Below, piece by piece: positions 9,114-17,486 of a stretch of 24,290 nucleotides of DNA (position 1 is the first letter of the stretch; the number at the start of each line of letters is the position of its first letter). Under the pieces are notes generated by a model, which was not told the origin of the DNA, made no database searches, and saw only the letters and a program-made list of their open reading frames with translations. The translations under genes were made by a program, and so were the position numbers. Source of the stretch: a virus; IMG/VR virus record IMGVR_UViG_3300025071_000051, positions 1 through 24,290 of that record. One strand, written 5' to 3'.

Positions 9114-12100
9114 TTAAGGATTACTATCCCCCATTACAAGGAAATTTACACAATAAAAAGGAGAAGATGACTGAGATCCAGTACCTCCACTAGCATCTAC
9201 TAATTTAATTTTTATTTGATAATACCATGCTGGCCACCAATCATTTTTAAATCCTTGCCTAAATAAATTTCCGTGCCAGTTGTTATAATATAAATTATAA
9301 CCTTGAGGTCGATATATTAATCTCATTATCTGTTTGCTGCTACCTGTTTGAAATCTATTTTGAGTACCCGTATCAAAATAAAAATCTCCTCTTGCATCAC
9401 GAGGATCTAATTGACTACGAAGTGGAGCATCACCAGAATTGATTTGAGCTAAAGGATCACCAAGACTGCTGGCGCCACCTCTAGCCACAAATGTTGTAAA
9501 ATTGTATGGTTGAGGAGTTCCATATACTCCAGTTCTGTCATAAAATGCTCTATATCTAATAGCACTCTCGATTACTGGTTCTAAACCAATAATTGATTTT
9601 GGATTAAAATCTGAACTTGTTGGAGTAGACTGGTCTACGTAATAAGTGTCATTAGTTTTTAAGCTACTTTGTTGAGCATTTGGAAGATAGTCAGGCGCTA
9701 TCGGTATGTTATCTAAAGTTCTAAATCCATTAGAAAAATGAGATATATACCCAACAACAAAACCTAGCGGGTAATAGTCATATGTTCCATCTAATAAACC
9801 AAAAGGATTATTACTTTTTAACCCTTGACAATTCATAACTTGAGTATAAAAATCACTTCCAACTCTATTATTTAGGGGGACATCTGGCATGGCTGCTGTA
9901 GATAATGGTGGAAAATTTGAATCACCGTCGATACTAGATTTTAAAAATTTAAGTAAAATATCATCTCCTGGCAACAAAGCCTGCAAAGGAACGTTAAAGC
10001 CGTTGAAGCCATCTAGTGTATTATCATTAATAACTTGTTGAGGTCCTAGCCCTTGAAATCTGTATATTTCAGGCTGAACATTTCCTAGTTTTAAAGTCAC
10101 TACTTTTTGAATACTTTGATTATTAGATCTAGCTTCTAGCGTTACAAAATAACTATCATTAACGTTGGAGTCTATATCATAAGCTATGCCTTCAAAGTTA
10201 GGTGATAGTTTTATCCTAAAAAATGGAGGAGTTGAAGGCGCTGACGCGGGCGTAGATACTTCACAAACAAATAAGTTTTGAGGGCTTAACGCTGCACTGC
10301 CAGAGGCAGAAGGTCTAACGCTTAATATGTCTATTAACAAGCTTTGAGAGACAGCACCAGATAAAGGATCTCCATTAGAGTTTAATGCTGTAAACTCGTT
10401 GGTAATGCTAGTATTTGCTAGTGTATTTTCAAGCCAAGAAGTAACACTAACATCTTCTATAAATCCTAAAACAGTGTCTCCAGAAGGGTCAATATCATCA
10501 GATATATCTTGATTTAATTTACTTATAAGATCACAAGTAGAAGTTTCATAAAATATTTCTAAACTAGATTTAAAAGGTTTTGTTTCAAAAACCATTAAAG
10601 ACTTTGCAAAAACTGATTCAGAAGCTGTTGTTCCAGTTAACGAACTTTCTTGCATATCACTAGTAAATCCCATGCGAGAACTAGTAGATATAGTAGCTAT
10701 AAGAGGATTTTGATTGTTTTTTAAATAAAAAGGATCTACACCACCTTTAGCGCCTGGATATATGAAAGTGTCAATCGCAAATTGAGAAGCCCCGGTGAAA
10801 GGGTCAATATTTAAATAATGTAAATCCACGTTTTTATAGGATGTCCATTGTCCTAGTTCTTTAAAAGATTTTACTGTAACTACCTCTTGTTTCAAAGTAT
10901 TAAATGACTCATTCTGAGTACTTAAGTTTTGGTCATCATCACCACCTGCGCTTGTATTATAGTTATTATTTTTTACTCTGTTATATAAATATATATTAGA
11001 TGAAAAAATTTCATCAGTATCACCAATTTCTTTTAATTCTCTAGGAATTTTATTTATATTATCATTAAACAAAGCTATTTGAAAAGCTTCGTTTTCATTA
11101 GAATACCTTAATCCGTCTATTGTAACAAAATCACTACCAGTTTTATCACCTATAATAATCTCTGCGTCATTTTTAGTATACACTATATTTCCACTAAGAC
11201 CACCTGCTGTATATACATTGTAATACTCTTGTTCTTGCTGCTGAACAACAACTTTATAAGTATACCAACCAAGAGGATTTGTTTCACTATAAAAACCGTT
11301 ACCTTCAGGTGAAAATGTAGAAGAAATACTATCTTCAAAAGTGATTTTTAATGAATTACCTAACCAACTTAAAGGATTTGTTCCAGCGTTAGTGTATTCG
11401 TTAAATATTGTAGAATTTAAAGAACTATTATTATTTACTATCACATTTGAAGATCTACCATATCTATCCTGTAATACTAAACCTACTTGATAAGATCTAC
11501 CTTGTTTTAGTGTGTTGTTATTGTGTTCTATATCTGAAATACTAGTTCCAATACCTTTATTTTGTATGTCTAAAGAGTAATTTATACTTGGTGTTGATTT
11601 ATTTTGTAAGAAATTACCATAAACAATTCTATTACCAACAGCTTCTTGAGTCTGAGCTCTCATTGGTACTATATCACTAACTCTTGTTACCTCCTTGTCG
11701 GTTAACACTTTAATAGGTTTTTCAGAATTATACTTATATAGAAAAGTATTGGTCAATGAATCTACTTTCACTGTGCCACCAGTACCAACGCCTCCTAAAG
11801 AAGCAAAAGTTAGTATATCACCTGCTTTATAACCCTCTCCATTAATATCTCCAGCTATCATACTTTTACTTATAGTAAGTGTTATAGTTCCAGATCCTGA
11901 TCCACCAAAAGCTATACCTAATGTAAGTATTAAAACGTTTCCAGAAACATATCCACCACCTCCATTTAAAACCTTCACAGATGAAACAGCTCCAGTGTTA
12001 TCAGTAGTTATTTCAAAAGAAGCAAATCTTTTATTAGGAGGATTATAAGAACCTCCACTCCCACCAGTTGGGCCTATTGTAGCTGTGGTATTTACAGTCG

Positions 12101-13808
12101 CACTAGTTGCAGTACTTGTCCAATTTGAAGCTGGAATAGCGCCTTTTAAAAGAGAACCAGTATTTGGTATTGGACTAGTTTGAACGTTAGATGTTGATAA
12201 ATTAACTAAAGTTCCTCCCGCAACTCTAGCATCCATTAAAGCTCCAGTTCCTGTACCACCTGTTAAAGGTATTTGCTTATAAAAGCCATTAGTTTGTGAT
12301 GACCCTGCATCTACAACAGAATAAGTTTTAGGTGAACCTAATTGAAGACTTGGAGATGATATATCTATATCTTGGATTATTTTAACATTTTGATCCTCAG
12401 AAGCTTTATATAATATTTGTATTTCTTTTACTTTTAATTTGTCTGTAATTTCATTTGGAGCAAAAGGAAGATCTATAACTAACTCAGCTGAAGTTATTTG
12501 GTTTTCCATAAATTTAACAATACTAGAATCTTTAGTTTTAGTTGTATCTCCAGTTAAAAAATATCCAAATTGCTTAGGCACAAAAGTGTGCTGTGAGAAT
12601 GGGGCTGACAAAGAATATTCATTATCATCGTATTTAAATCTATAGCTAAACCTAGTAAATTTATCTTCTAAAAAATCTTTATCACCAGCAAAACTAGGAT
12701 TATAATTAGGATTTTTCATTGAAAAGTTAAAAACAGCTGGCGTATTAACACCACCCACTTCTTTAGGCCAACCTGATAATGTAGAAAGATCATTTATAAT
12801 CCCACTTGTGCTTTTTAGAATCAAGTAATTATTAGCTGTACTAATACTAAATATAAAAGCGTAGTCAGCCGCGGAGTCACTAGATGGTTGAACTCTGATA
12901 TTATTATTAACCCAAGGTGATGTAGCTGTATTTCCTAAAAAAGTTGATACATTTGAAACCGCCTGTGAAGCAGTACTGCCTTGACTTGAGTTAAATTGAA
13001 GTTGATTAGGAGTTGTAGAACTATCAACATTCCCTGGAGCCGCAAAAAATGGTGGTAACCACTCATCTTTTTCGTTTAACAAAGTACTTTGATAAGCCCC
13101 TGTAATAAAATTTTTAACAAAAGAAATAGTTGAATAAGGTGCGTATTTAGCTACTGAAATATGATCCTCGCTGTAGTAATAACCAGGTTCTTGAGTTGAA
13201 ATAAAAGGATTGTTTATTGCTGTTTCTATATTTATCTTTCTGGGTTGATTTCTATTATCTGTCCAAAAAAGTAAATTTTCAATTACGTTTATGCCAGACA
13301 TAGGGTGAGTTTTAGAAAAATTTAAAAAATCTCCTGAAACTAAAATTCTAGATGTAATGTTTGATATACTTATTTCAGAAGAGCTTCTAACATTGGGTAG
13401 TTGACAGTAGCATATGTAATGTGAAGCTCCTTGTCTATTAAAATTGTAGAAATTGCCTAAACCAGGCTCAAGAAAGCCTCCTGCCCCAGGTTCTGGAGTA
13501 CTTGCTGTTGTTTGTGATAAGTTACTTAGTGAGTCTATTGACGAGTCACTAAAGTTAGTTAAAAAGAAAAACATTCTATTGTTGGCAGTGTCTGAATATT
13601 GCCCTATTATTTCTATATTATTATCACTTATATTAAAAAAACTTAAAAGTTGATTACCTCTAATATTTTCTAAAGAGCCTACACTAGCATCTTCTGATGC
13701 ACTAACACTTGCATTTTGTGCGTCTCTATATTCTCCATTACCTATTATTCTAGAGTCTAGATCTTTATTCATTTTAGACTTTAGAAAAGTATTTTTAATT
13801 TCTGGCAT
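9114..13808 (-). CDS. Large tail (muzzle/stabilisation-like) structural protein, 1564 residues
   Basis: The N-terminus, with KMNKDLDSRIIGNGEYRDA at residues 12-30 followed by a Ser/Glu-rich turn and a SLENIRGN phrase, is one I recall from large tail proteins of crAss-like and related Bacteroidota phages. The rest is beta-rich. Residues about 514-680 look like an inserted Gly/Thr/Ser-rich domain with two GxGYxxG motifs (GGGGYVSGN near 614, GEGYKAGD near 655). Residues about 1150-1255 resemble a cadherin-like Ig repeat (AYDIDSNVNDSYFVTLEARS). The C-terminal 100 residues are rich in Arg, Tyr and Trp. The protein likely forms the distal tube that closes the head and contacts the host surface. It starts 2 bases after the preceding stop, indicating tight coupling. 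Confidence 0.85.
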   Translation of the reverse strand: MPEIKNTFLKSKMNKDLDSRIIGNGEYRDAQNASVSASEDASVGSLENIRGNQLLSFFNISDNNIEIIGQYSDTANNRMFFFLTNFSDSSIDSLSNLSQTTASTPEPGAGGFLEPGLGNFYNFNRQGASHYICYCQLPNVRSSSEISISNITSRILVSGDFLNFSKTHPMSGINVIENLLFWTDNRNQPRKINIETAINNPFISTQEPGYYYSEDHISVAKYAPYSTISFVKNFITGAYQSTLLNEKDEWLPPFFAAPGNVDSSTTPNQLQFNSSQGSTASQAVSNVSTFLGNTATSPWVNNNIRVQPSSDSAADYAFIFSISTANNYLILKSTSGIINDLSTLSGWPKEVGGVNTPAVFNFSMKNPNYNPSFAGDKDFLEDKFTRFSYRFKYDDNEYSLSAPFSQHTFVPKQFGYFLTGDTTKTKDSSIVKFMENQITSAELVIDLPFAPNEITDKLKVKEIQILYKASEDQNVKIIQDIDISSPSLQLGSPKTYSVVDAGSSQTNGFYKQIPLTGGTGTGALMDARVAGGTLVNLSTSNVQTSPIPNTGSLLKGAIPASNWTSTATSATVNTTATIGPTGGSGGSYNPPNKRFASFEITTDNTGAVSSVKVLNGGGGYVSGNVLILTLGIAFGGSGSGTITLTISKSMIAGDINGEGYKAGDILTFASLGGVGTGGTVKVDSLTNTFLYKYNSEKPIKVLTDKEVTRVSDIVPMRAQTQEAVGNRIVYGNFLQNKSTPSINYSLDIQNKGIGTSISDIEHNNNTLKQGRSYQVGLVLQDRYGRSSNVIVNNNSSLNSTIFNEYTNAGTNPLSWLGNSLKITFEDSISSTFSPEGNGFYSETNPLGWYTYKVVVQQQEQEYYNVYTAGGLSGNIVYTKNDAEIIIGDKTGSDFVTIDGLRYSNENEAFQIALFNDNINKIPRELKEIGDTDEIFSSNIYLYNRVKNNNYNTSAGGDDDQNLSTQNESFNTLKQEVVTVKSFKELGQWTSYKNVDLHYLNIDPFTGASQFAIDTFIYPGAKGGVDPFYLKNNQNPLIATISTSSRMGFTSDMQESSLTGTTASESVFAKSLMVFETKPFKSSLEIFYETSTCDLISKLNQDISDDIDPSGDTVLGFIEDVSVTSWLENTLANTSITNEFTALNSNGDPLSGAVSQSLLIDILSVRPSASGSAALSPQNLFVCEVSTPASAPSTPPFFRIKLSPNFEGIAYDIDSNVNDSYFVTLEARSNNQSIQKVVTLKLGNVQPEIYRFQGLGPQQVINDNTLDGFNGFNVPLQALLPGDDILLKFLKSSIDGDSNFPPLSTAAMPDVPLNNRVGSDFYTQVMNCQGLKSNNPFGLLDGTYDYYPLGFVVGYISHFSNGFRTLDNIPIAPDYLPNAQQSSLKTNDTYYVDQSTPTSSDFNPKSIIGLEPVIESAIRYRAFYDRTGVYGTPQPYNFTTFVARGGASSLGDPLAQINSGDAPLRSQLDPRDARGDFYFDTGTQNRFQTGSSKQIMRLIYRPQGYNLYYNNWHGNLFRQGFKNDWWPAWYYQIKIKLVDASGGTGSQSSSPFYCVNFLVMGDSNP

Positions 13809-13810
13809 AA

Positions 13811-15043
13811 TTAATGTTTAATCCATTTTGATTTACCACGCATGACTTGAGTGAATTCTTCTAACTTTATATTAGACAATCTTATTTTAGCATTTCTAAG
13901 AGCGCTAGACCTATCTTTTTTAAATCTTCTTACTACGTATTCAGGTATATTAGCCCTACCGGATAGTATACTATATGCTATATGCATGTACATAGCTTCT
14001 TCAGCCATTTTAGGAACTTTAGTATCTTCATCAATAGCTAAACCATCAGATATGTATTCTAGTATTATTAATTTACCAGCTAGTGTACTAGAAAAATTAA
14101 AAGATCCTGTTCTTTCGTTTATAGTAAACCAGCCATTTTTTTGAGAAACTTCTGGCTCTAAACCATATCTTTGACCATAAGCTAGTTTATCCCAACCCCA
14201 ACCGTATACATCTGCATTTTCAAATATCTCATTGGTTATTTGGCCAGTTATATTTAAAGAGTTGTTTGTTTTCCATCTTTCTTCTATTTTAGACTGTTGA
14301 GCCTCGTTATTGCCTCCAAAAGAGTTTTGAGTTATTTCACCATTGTCATCTTGTATAGGTAATTCAGTAGGATTAGAAGTTAAAGTAGTAGGATATATTA
14401 TGTGTTTAACACCCGCTTGATCTACCCATGATAACTTAACATAGTTAACATAGTCTTGTGGTATTGTTATAGCTAAACTTGGTGGTATTGTAAGCTCTTG
14501 AGATTTAATACTTCTTAAAGTATCATAACTAAACTCTTGTAAACCTCTTTTAGCATGAAACATTATGTCGGTTCTTTTTGCATTTAGTATAAGTTTTCCA
14601 ACGCCTATATAAGCAACTATAAAATTGTTTATAATTTCATTTAAACTTATATATTCATAACTACCGTTATTATTGTTTCTAGCTTGTTGAGTAAGTTGAA
14701 AATAAAAACTACCATTGTAATCGGTGTTATTAGCAGGCGAAATTATAGTTATTTCTTTTGTGTTCGAATTGCTAACATAAACTAAATCTTGACTTATAGC
14801 TGTGTAAGCATTAGGTGTAGCAGTAGGTGCGAAGTAAACATTAAAATTAGAAGCTGCGGAAATCTGAGTTAATTTAATATTAGGAGTAAATCCTGTTTTA
14901 GGTAAACCATATGCACTAATAGGATCAGTGTTGAAACTCCAACCAGCTATAACCATATCGTCGCCTGGAGCGGCTTGAGTTTTAGCACCAATTACCTGTT
15001 GACCAGCATAGTATTGTGCATTAGTTTCTGTTATTAGTCCCAT
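13811..15043 (-). CDS. Tail tubular/ring protein (head-to-tail connector), 410 residues
   Basis: Residues 1-128 form a beta-rich N-terminal domain starting MGLITETNAQYYAGQQ. A mixed domain begins at residue 131 with YISLNEIINNFIVAYIG (131-147) and continues with KRTDIMFHAKRGLQEFSYD (156-174). This second block is one I recall from tail tubular or ring-type connector proteins of uncultured marine and crAss-like podoviruses; the role is comparable to T7 gp11 and P22 gp4. The C-terminal part (about 345-410) is helical and basic, ending near KSKWIKH. The gene is 3 bases downstream of the other connector gene, whose stop is doubled (TAATAA) and abuts this ATG. A gene product forming one ring under the portal fits the position. 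Confidence 0.83.
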   Translation of the reverse strand: MGLITETNAQYYAGQQVIGAKTQAAPGDDMVIAGWSFNTDPISAYGLPKTGFTPNIKLTQISAASNFNVYFAPTATPNAYTAISQDLVYVSNSNTKEITIISPANNTDYNGSFYFQLTQQARNNNNGSYEYISLNEIINNFIVAYIGVGKLILNAKRTDIMFHAKRGLQEFSYDTLRSIKSQELTIPPSLAITIPQDYVNYVKLSWVDQAGVKHIIYPTTLTSNPTELPIQDDNGEITQNSFGGNNEAQQSKIEERWKTNNSLNITGQITNEIFENADVYGWGWDKLAYGQRYGLEPEVSQKNGWFTINERTGSFNFSSTLAGKLIILEYISDGLAIDEDTKVPKMAEEAMYMHIAYSILSGRANIPEYVVRRFKKDRSSALRNAKIRLSNIKLEEFTQVMRGKSKWIKH

Positions 15044-15046
15044 TTA

Positions 15047-16135
15047 TTAAGATTTTTCGTTTTGTTTATCTTGCTGTAATTCACTTTGAGCAGCTTGCAC
15101 TATTTGTGGATCTCTTATAACTATACCAGCGTATAGCAATATATTTAATATAGCTTCTGCTTGTTCAGAAGTATGTAATCCAAATTCAACGTTACCAAAG
15201 GTTGTGCCAGGGTACAAAGTATTTTGTGTAAATAAAATTAAAGCATTTCTTGGTGTCGATGGTTGTTGAAGTTGATAAACACTAGAGCTTATGGTTATAG
15301 TATCATTAATAGCGTATCCCAAACCAGGATTTGTTACTGTTAAATCAGATATCACCCCAGTAGCATTTACAGTCATATCGAACACTAAACCAACACCACT
15401 GCCAGTATAAGTTATTCCAGTACTAGCTGCTGTTAAACCTGTATATATTACACTATTTCCACTTGTTTGAGGTTCAGTAAAAAAATTATTTAATAAACTA
15501 TTTATCAAAAAATTAGGTTGCGGAGGTAAACCAGTTTTTATAAAAGTGTTAGTGTCAAATATATACTGACCTTGGTTACCTACATAATATCCCCATCTAA
15601 TATCACTAGGTTTTTTAACGTATTGCATTTTAATGTCACTAACGTTAGTAATATCACTTGGATAAACTATACATTTATTATCTTCATATAAATATATGGG
15701 AAATTGTTTTGTTGGAGTTGTTAATGGAGCTTTTCTTATGTTGTAAAACTCAGATCTACCTAGCCTCTGCATTTCGGGGTAGATATTAGAACTTGGTTCA
15801 TAAGTAACTGAACCTAGCTTGTACAGCTCAGAAGGAACTGTAAATGTATTAGATAATGGATTTGTAACACCTATAGCTTTTTCAGCTATTAATTGATCAC
15901 TTTCAGTTTTAAATTCTGCAATTTTTTCATCAGTGGCAGCAACTCTATCTGCATAGTCCATATCTGTTTGAGGAATACGAACCTGTTGATTCAAATCCTC
16001 AAAGCATTTTTCAAAGAGTTCTCTTTGAACTTGAGTACCTATCCTGTTGAACTCATCAGGAGTCATATAACCCCTTTGTTCTTTGTTCAAAATAAGTAAT
16101 ACAGTTTTATATACAGTATCTACGCTTATTGCCAT
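15047..16135 (-). CDS. Head-tail connector/ring protein with inserted beta domain, 362 residues
   Basis: The N-terminus contains helices with YMTPDEFNRIGTQVQRELF (22-40) and a following FEDLNQQVR, a pattern I recall from adaptor or ring proteins that sit under the portal in marine and crAss-like podoviruses. Residues about 90-175 are a beta-rich core (YLYEDNKCIVYPSD and nearby strands). Residues about 228-285 look like an insertion: Gly/Thr-rich strands ending in NPGLGYAINDTITI. This resembles two motifs in the 1564-residue tail protein. The C-terminal helix (about 320-360) is Gln/Glu-rich. A short A/T-rich leader and a hairpin lie upstream, so this gene may start a new translation unit. Ring number and exact partner cannot be assigned from sequence alone. 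Confidence 0.82.
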   Translation of the reverse strand: MAISVDTVYKTVLLILNKEQRGYMTPDEFNRIGTQVQRELFEKCFEDLNQQVRIPQTDMDYADRVAATDEKIAEFKTESDQLIAEKAIGVTNPLSNTFTVPSELYKLGSVTYEPSSNIYPEMQRLGRSEFYNIRKAPLTTPTKQFPIYLYEDNKCIVYPSDITNVSDIKMQYVKKPSDIRWGYYVGNQGQYIFDTNTFIKTGLPPQPNFLINSLLNNFFTEPQTSGNSVIYTGLTAASTGITYTGSGVGLVFDMTVNATGVISDLTVTNPGLGYAINDTITISSSVYQLQQPSTPRNALILFTQNTLYPGTTFGNVEFGLHTSEQAEAILNILLYAGIVIRDPQIVQAAQSELQQDKQNEKS

Positions 16136-16157
16136 TTTAAATATTTTTAAAATAAAG

Positions 16158-16177
16158 GGAGCTACTCACGCAGCTCC
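16158..16177 (-). terminator. Candidate weak terminator or processing hairpin after the 261-residue gene
   Basis: On the minus strand GGAGCT, an 8-base loop and AGCTCC form a perfect 6-bp stem. Imperfect A/T pairing can extend it outward, and CTTTATTTT follows. It sits in the 61-base gap between the stop at 16197 and the start at 16135. The interrupted T-tract makes it a weaker terminator than the one near 17011. It could instead protect an mRNA end or act as a processing site. Confidence 0.5.
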
Positions 16178-16196
16178 ACTTAATTATAATCACTTG

Positions 16197-16982
16197 TTAT
16201 TTGAACTTTTTCTCTATAGACTTGTAAACTTCAACTCCTTCATCTGTTTTAAACCACGCAGCCATTGCTGAATAAGGGTTTTCATCAAAAGGAACATTCA
16301 TTAATTTACGGCCATTACTAGCCCAAGTAAAAGTTCTTTGATCTTGCGCTAAACTTATAATACCAGCTTCAGTAGCTCGTATACCAAAGTTTCTAAGTTC
16401 AACGTTTTCATCATTAACTAAATCTAAGAACAATACTGGATCGCTCTTAGCAAATAGTAGTAAATCTCTTTTAAGTTCCTTAGAACTCATAGAAGATACT
16501 TTAGAGCCTAACTCAACTCTCAATATAGCCTCAGCTTTGTCTACATCCATGTTCATTGCCATAGCCATTGCTTCAACTTGTAATTCAAGATTATCTAGTT
16601 CATTACCAGCTTCAATTACTTCATCTCTTTCAGAATATACACCACCTTTGTTTGGGTGATATAATGAAAGTAACTTTTGTAAAGGTTGATTTTGTTTAGG
16701 TACCATTAAAACACCATTTTCAAAAACAATATGACCTAGTGTTGCTGTACCTTTTTGTTCATCCATAAATGGACTTTTCATATTGGTAGCATATCTAAGT
16801 TCTCTACTATATCCTTTCTCTTCATCAAACCACATTAAAGGTTTTCTTGAAGAGTGTCTTGAGTTTAGTCTAGTTGTTAAAGGTGATTGGCCATTTACTA
16901 AATGATAATACCTATCTTTTAACTCCCATGTATCTTTTTTTGCCACAGCTTTAGCTGGAGCTTTCTTTTCTTTTGTTTCCAT
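16197..16982 (-). CDS. Conserved-looking phage protein of unknown function, 261 residues, between two hairpins
   Basis: I recognise the general pattern from uncultured phage structural clusters but know no function. The N-terminus is Lys/Ala-rich and disordered (1-17). Residues 18-95 are mixed and polar with MWFDEEKGYSRELRYA (50-65). VPKQNQPLQKLLSLYHPNKG (94-113) precedes a long acidic helix (about 117-160). Residues about 168-212 are helical (KELKRDLLLFAKSDP, then LRNFGIRATEAGI). The C-terminal 45 residues (RTFTWASNGRKL, NPYSAMAAWF) could form a small wedge or winged-helix-like fold. It has no signal peptide or Cys cluster. It lies between the capsid and connector genes but is bracketed by hairpins, so its level is probably set apart from both. 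Head completion, assembly or a regulatory role are all possible. Confidence 0.85.
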   Translation of the reverse strand: METKEKKAPAKAVAKKDTWELKDRYYHLVNGQSPLTTRLNSRHSSRKPLMWFDEEKGYSRELRYATNMKSPFMDEQKGTATLGHIVFENGVLMVPKQNQPLQKLLSLYHPNKGGVYSERDEVIEAGNELDNLELQVEAMAMAMNMDVDKAEAILRVELGSKVSSMSSKELKRDLLLFAKSDPVLFLDLVNDENVELRNFGIRATEAGIISLAQDQRTFTWASNGRKLMNVPFDENPYSAMAAWFKTDEGVEVYKSIEKKFK

Positions 16983-17000
16983 AATATAATATAATATAAT
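16981..17000 (-). repeat. Pentanucleotide tract, four ATAAT units (ATTAT on the coding strand), overlapping a start codon
   Basis: Four perfect ATAAT units lie on the plus strand, so the coding strand reads ATTAT four times into the ATG at 16982. The tract forms nearly the whole leader between the hairpin's T-tract and the start. A three-unit version precedes the scaffold gene. It gives an unstructured A/T ribosome-binding region, as expected without a Shine-Dalgarno, and may contain a TATATT-type -10 element. The promoter idea is inference. Confidence 0.6.
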
Positions 17001-17004
17001 AATT

Positions 17005-17030
17005 AAAAAAGACCCCGCCTAAGCGGGATC
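17005..17030 (-). terminator. Intrinsic (Rho-independent) terminator after the capsid and 135-residue genes
   Basis: On the minus strand GATCCCGC, loop TTAG and GCGGGGTC form an 8-bp stem (seven Watson-Crick pairs and one G-U) followed directly by six T. It is the most GC-rich spot in an A/T-only gap. It lies 23 bases beyond the stop at 17054 and 22 bases before the next ATG at 16982. Because the following genes are still in the same direction with no clear promoter, partial termination is likely. That would keep capsid transcripts above those of the tail genes. Confidence 0.8.
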
Positions 17031-17053
17031 TTATTATTGTTGTGTTAAATTAA

Positions 17054-17461
17054 TTAACTTACAGTATCACTGTCTATTGTAATTAATATTGGAGCTGAAC
17101 CACCAGATATGGTTAAGTTCAAAATTCCAGCACCACCAGCGTTAGCAGCACCGCCACCTTCAACACCAGGGTTACTAGTACCCATTTGAGAAGCTATACC
17201 AGCAAAGTCATTTCCTTGTTCTGAAGCAGAAATAATTCTTCCCCAAAAATAGTCTATAACTTTTTGATCATCAGCAGCTACAATACCCGCGGTAAGAACT
17301 AGCGTATGCGTTACACCACTTACTGTTACTATAGCAACACTAGTGCTTCTAGTAGCACCAGAACCTGCGTTAGTTACAGCTAGAGATTCAACATCAGTAC
17401 CCATGTAGTATTCTTTATACACACCAGTACTTGCTTTTGTTACGATTTTTATGTAATTCAT
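17054..17461 (-). CDS. Small protein downstream of the capsid gene, possible head decoration protein, 135 residues
   Basis: I do not recognise a family. The protein is Gly-, Ala-, Ser- and Thr-rich with no Cys. Residues 1-60 look like beta strands (YIKIVTKASTGVYKEYYMG, then VAIVTVSGVTHTLVLTAG). A short helix follows (about 63-90, KVIDYFWGRIISASEQ). Residues about 95-115 are a Gly/Ala linker, and the last 22 residues return to strand-like sequence ending ITIDSDTVS. The gene is 25 bases after the capsid gene, shares a 12-base leader with it, and ends before the terminator hairpin. High co-expression with the capsid gene suggests a capsid auxiliary or decoration role. That is inference from position only. 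Confidence 0.8.
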   Translation of the reverse strand: MNYIKIVTKASTGVYKEYYMGTDVESLAVTNAGSGATRSTSVAIVTVSGVTHTLVLTAGIVAADDQKVIDYFWGRIISASEQGNDFAGIASQMGTSNPGVEGGGAANAGGAGILNLTISGGSAPILITIDSDTVS

Positions 17462-17463
17462 AA

Positions 17464-17475
17464 TTTTATCTTTTA
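17464..17475 (-). promoter_or_regulatory. Leader element TAAAAGATAAAA before the 135-residue gene
   Basis: On the coding strand TAAAAGATAAAA ends two bases before the ATG at 17461. The identical 12 bases occur one base before the capsid gene start. The rest of the window's leaders do not share it. It may serve as an A-rich translation enhancer used in place of a Shine-Dalgarno. Confidence 0.5.
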
Positions 17476-17486
17476 AATGTTAATAA

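Noticed and set aside
16983-17053. Bacteroidota-type promoter (TAnnTTTG at -7) in the gap
   Set aside because: No TTTG-containing -7 element on the minus strand was found in either larger gap; only A/T tracts that could fit a generic -10.
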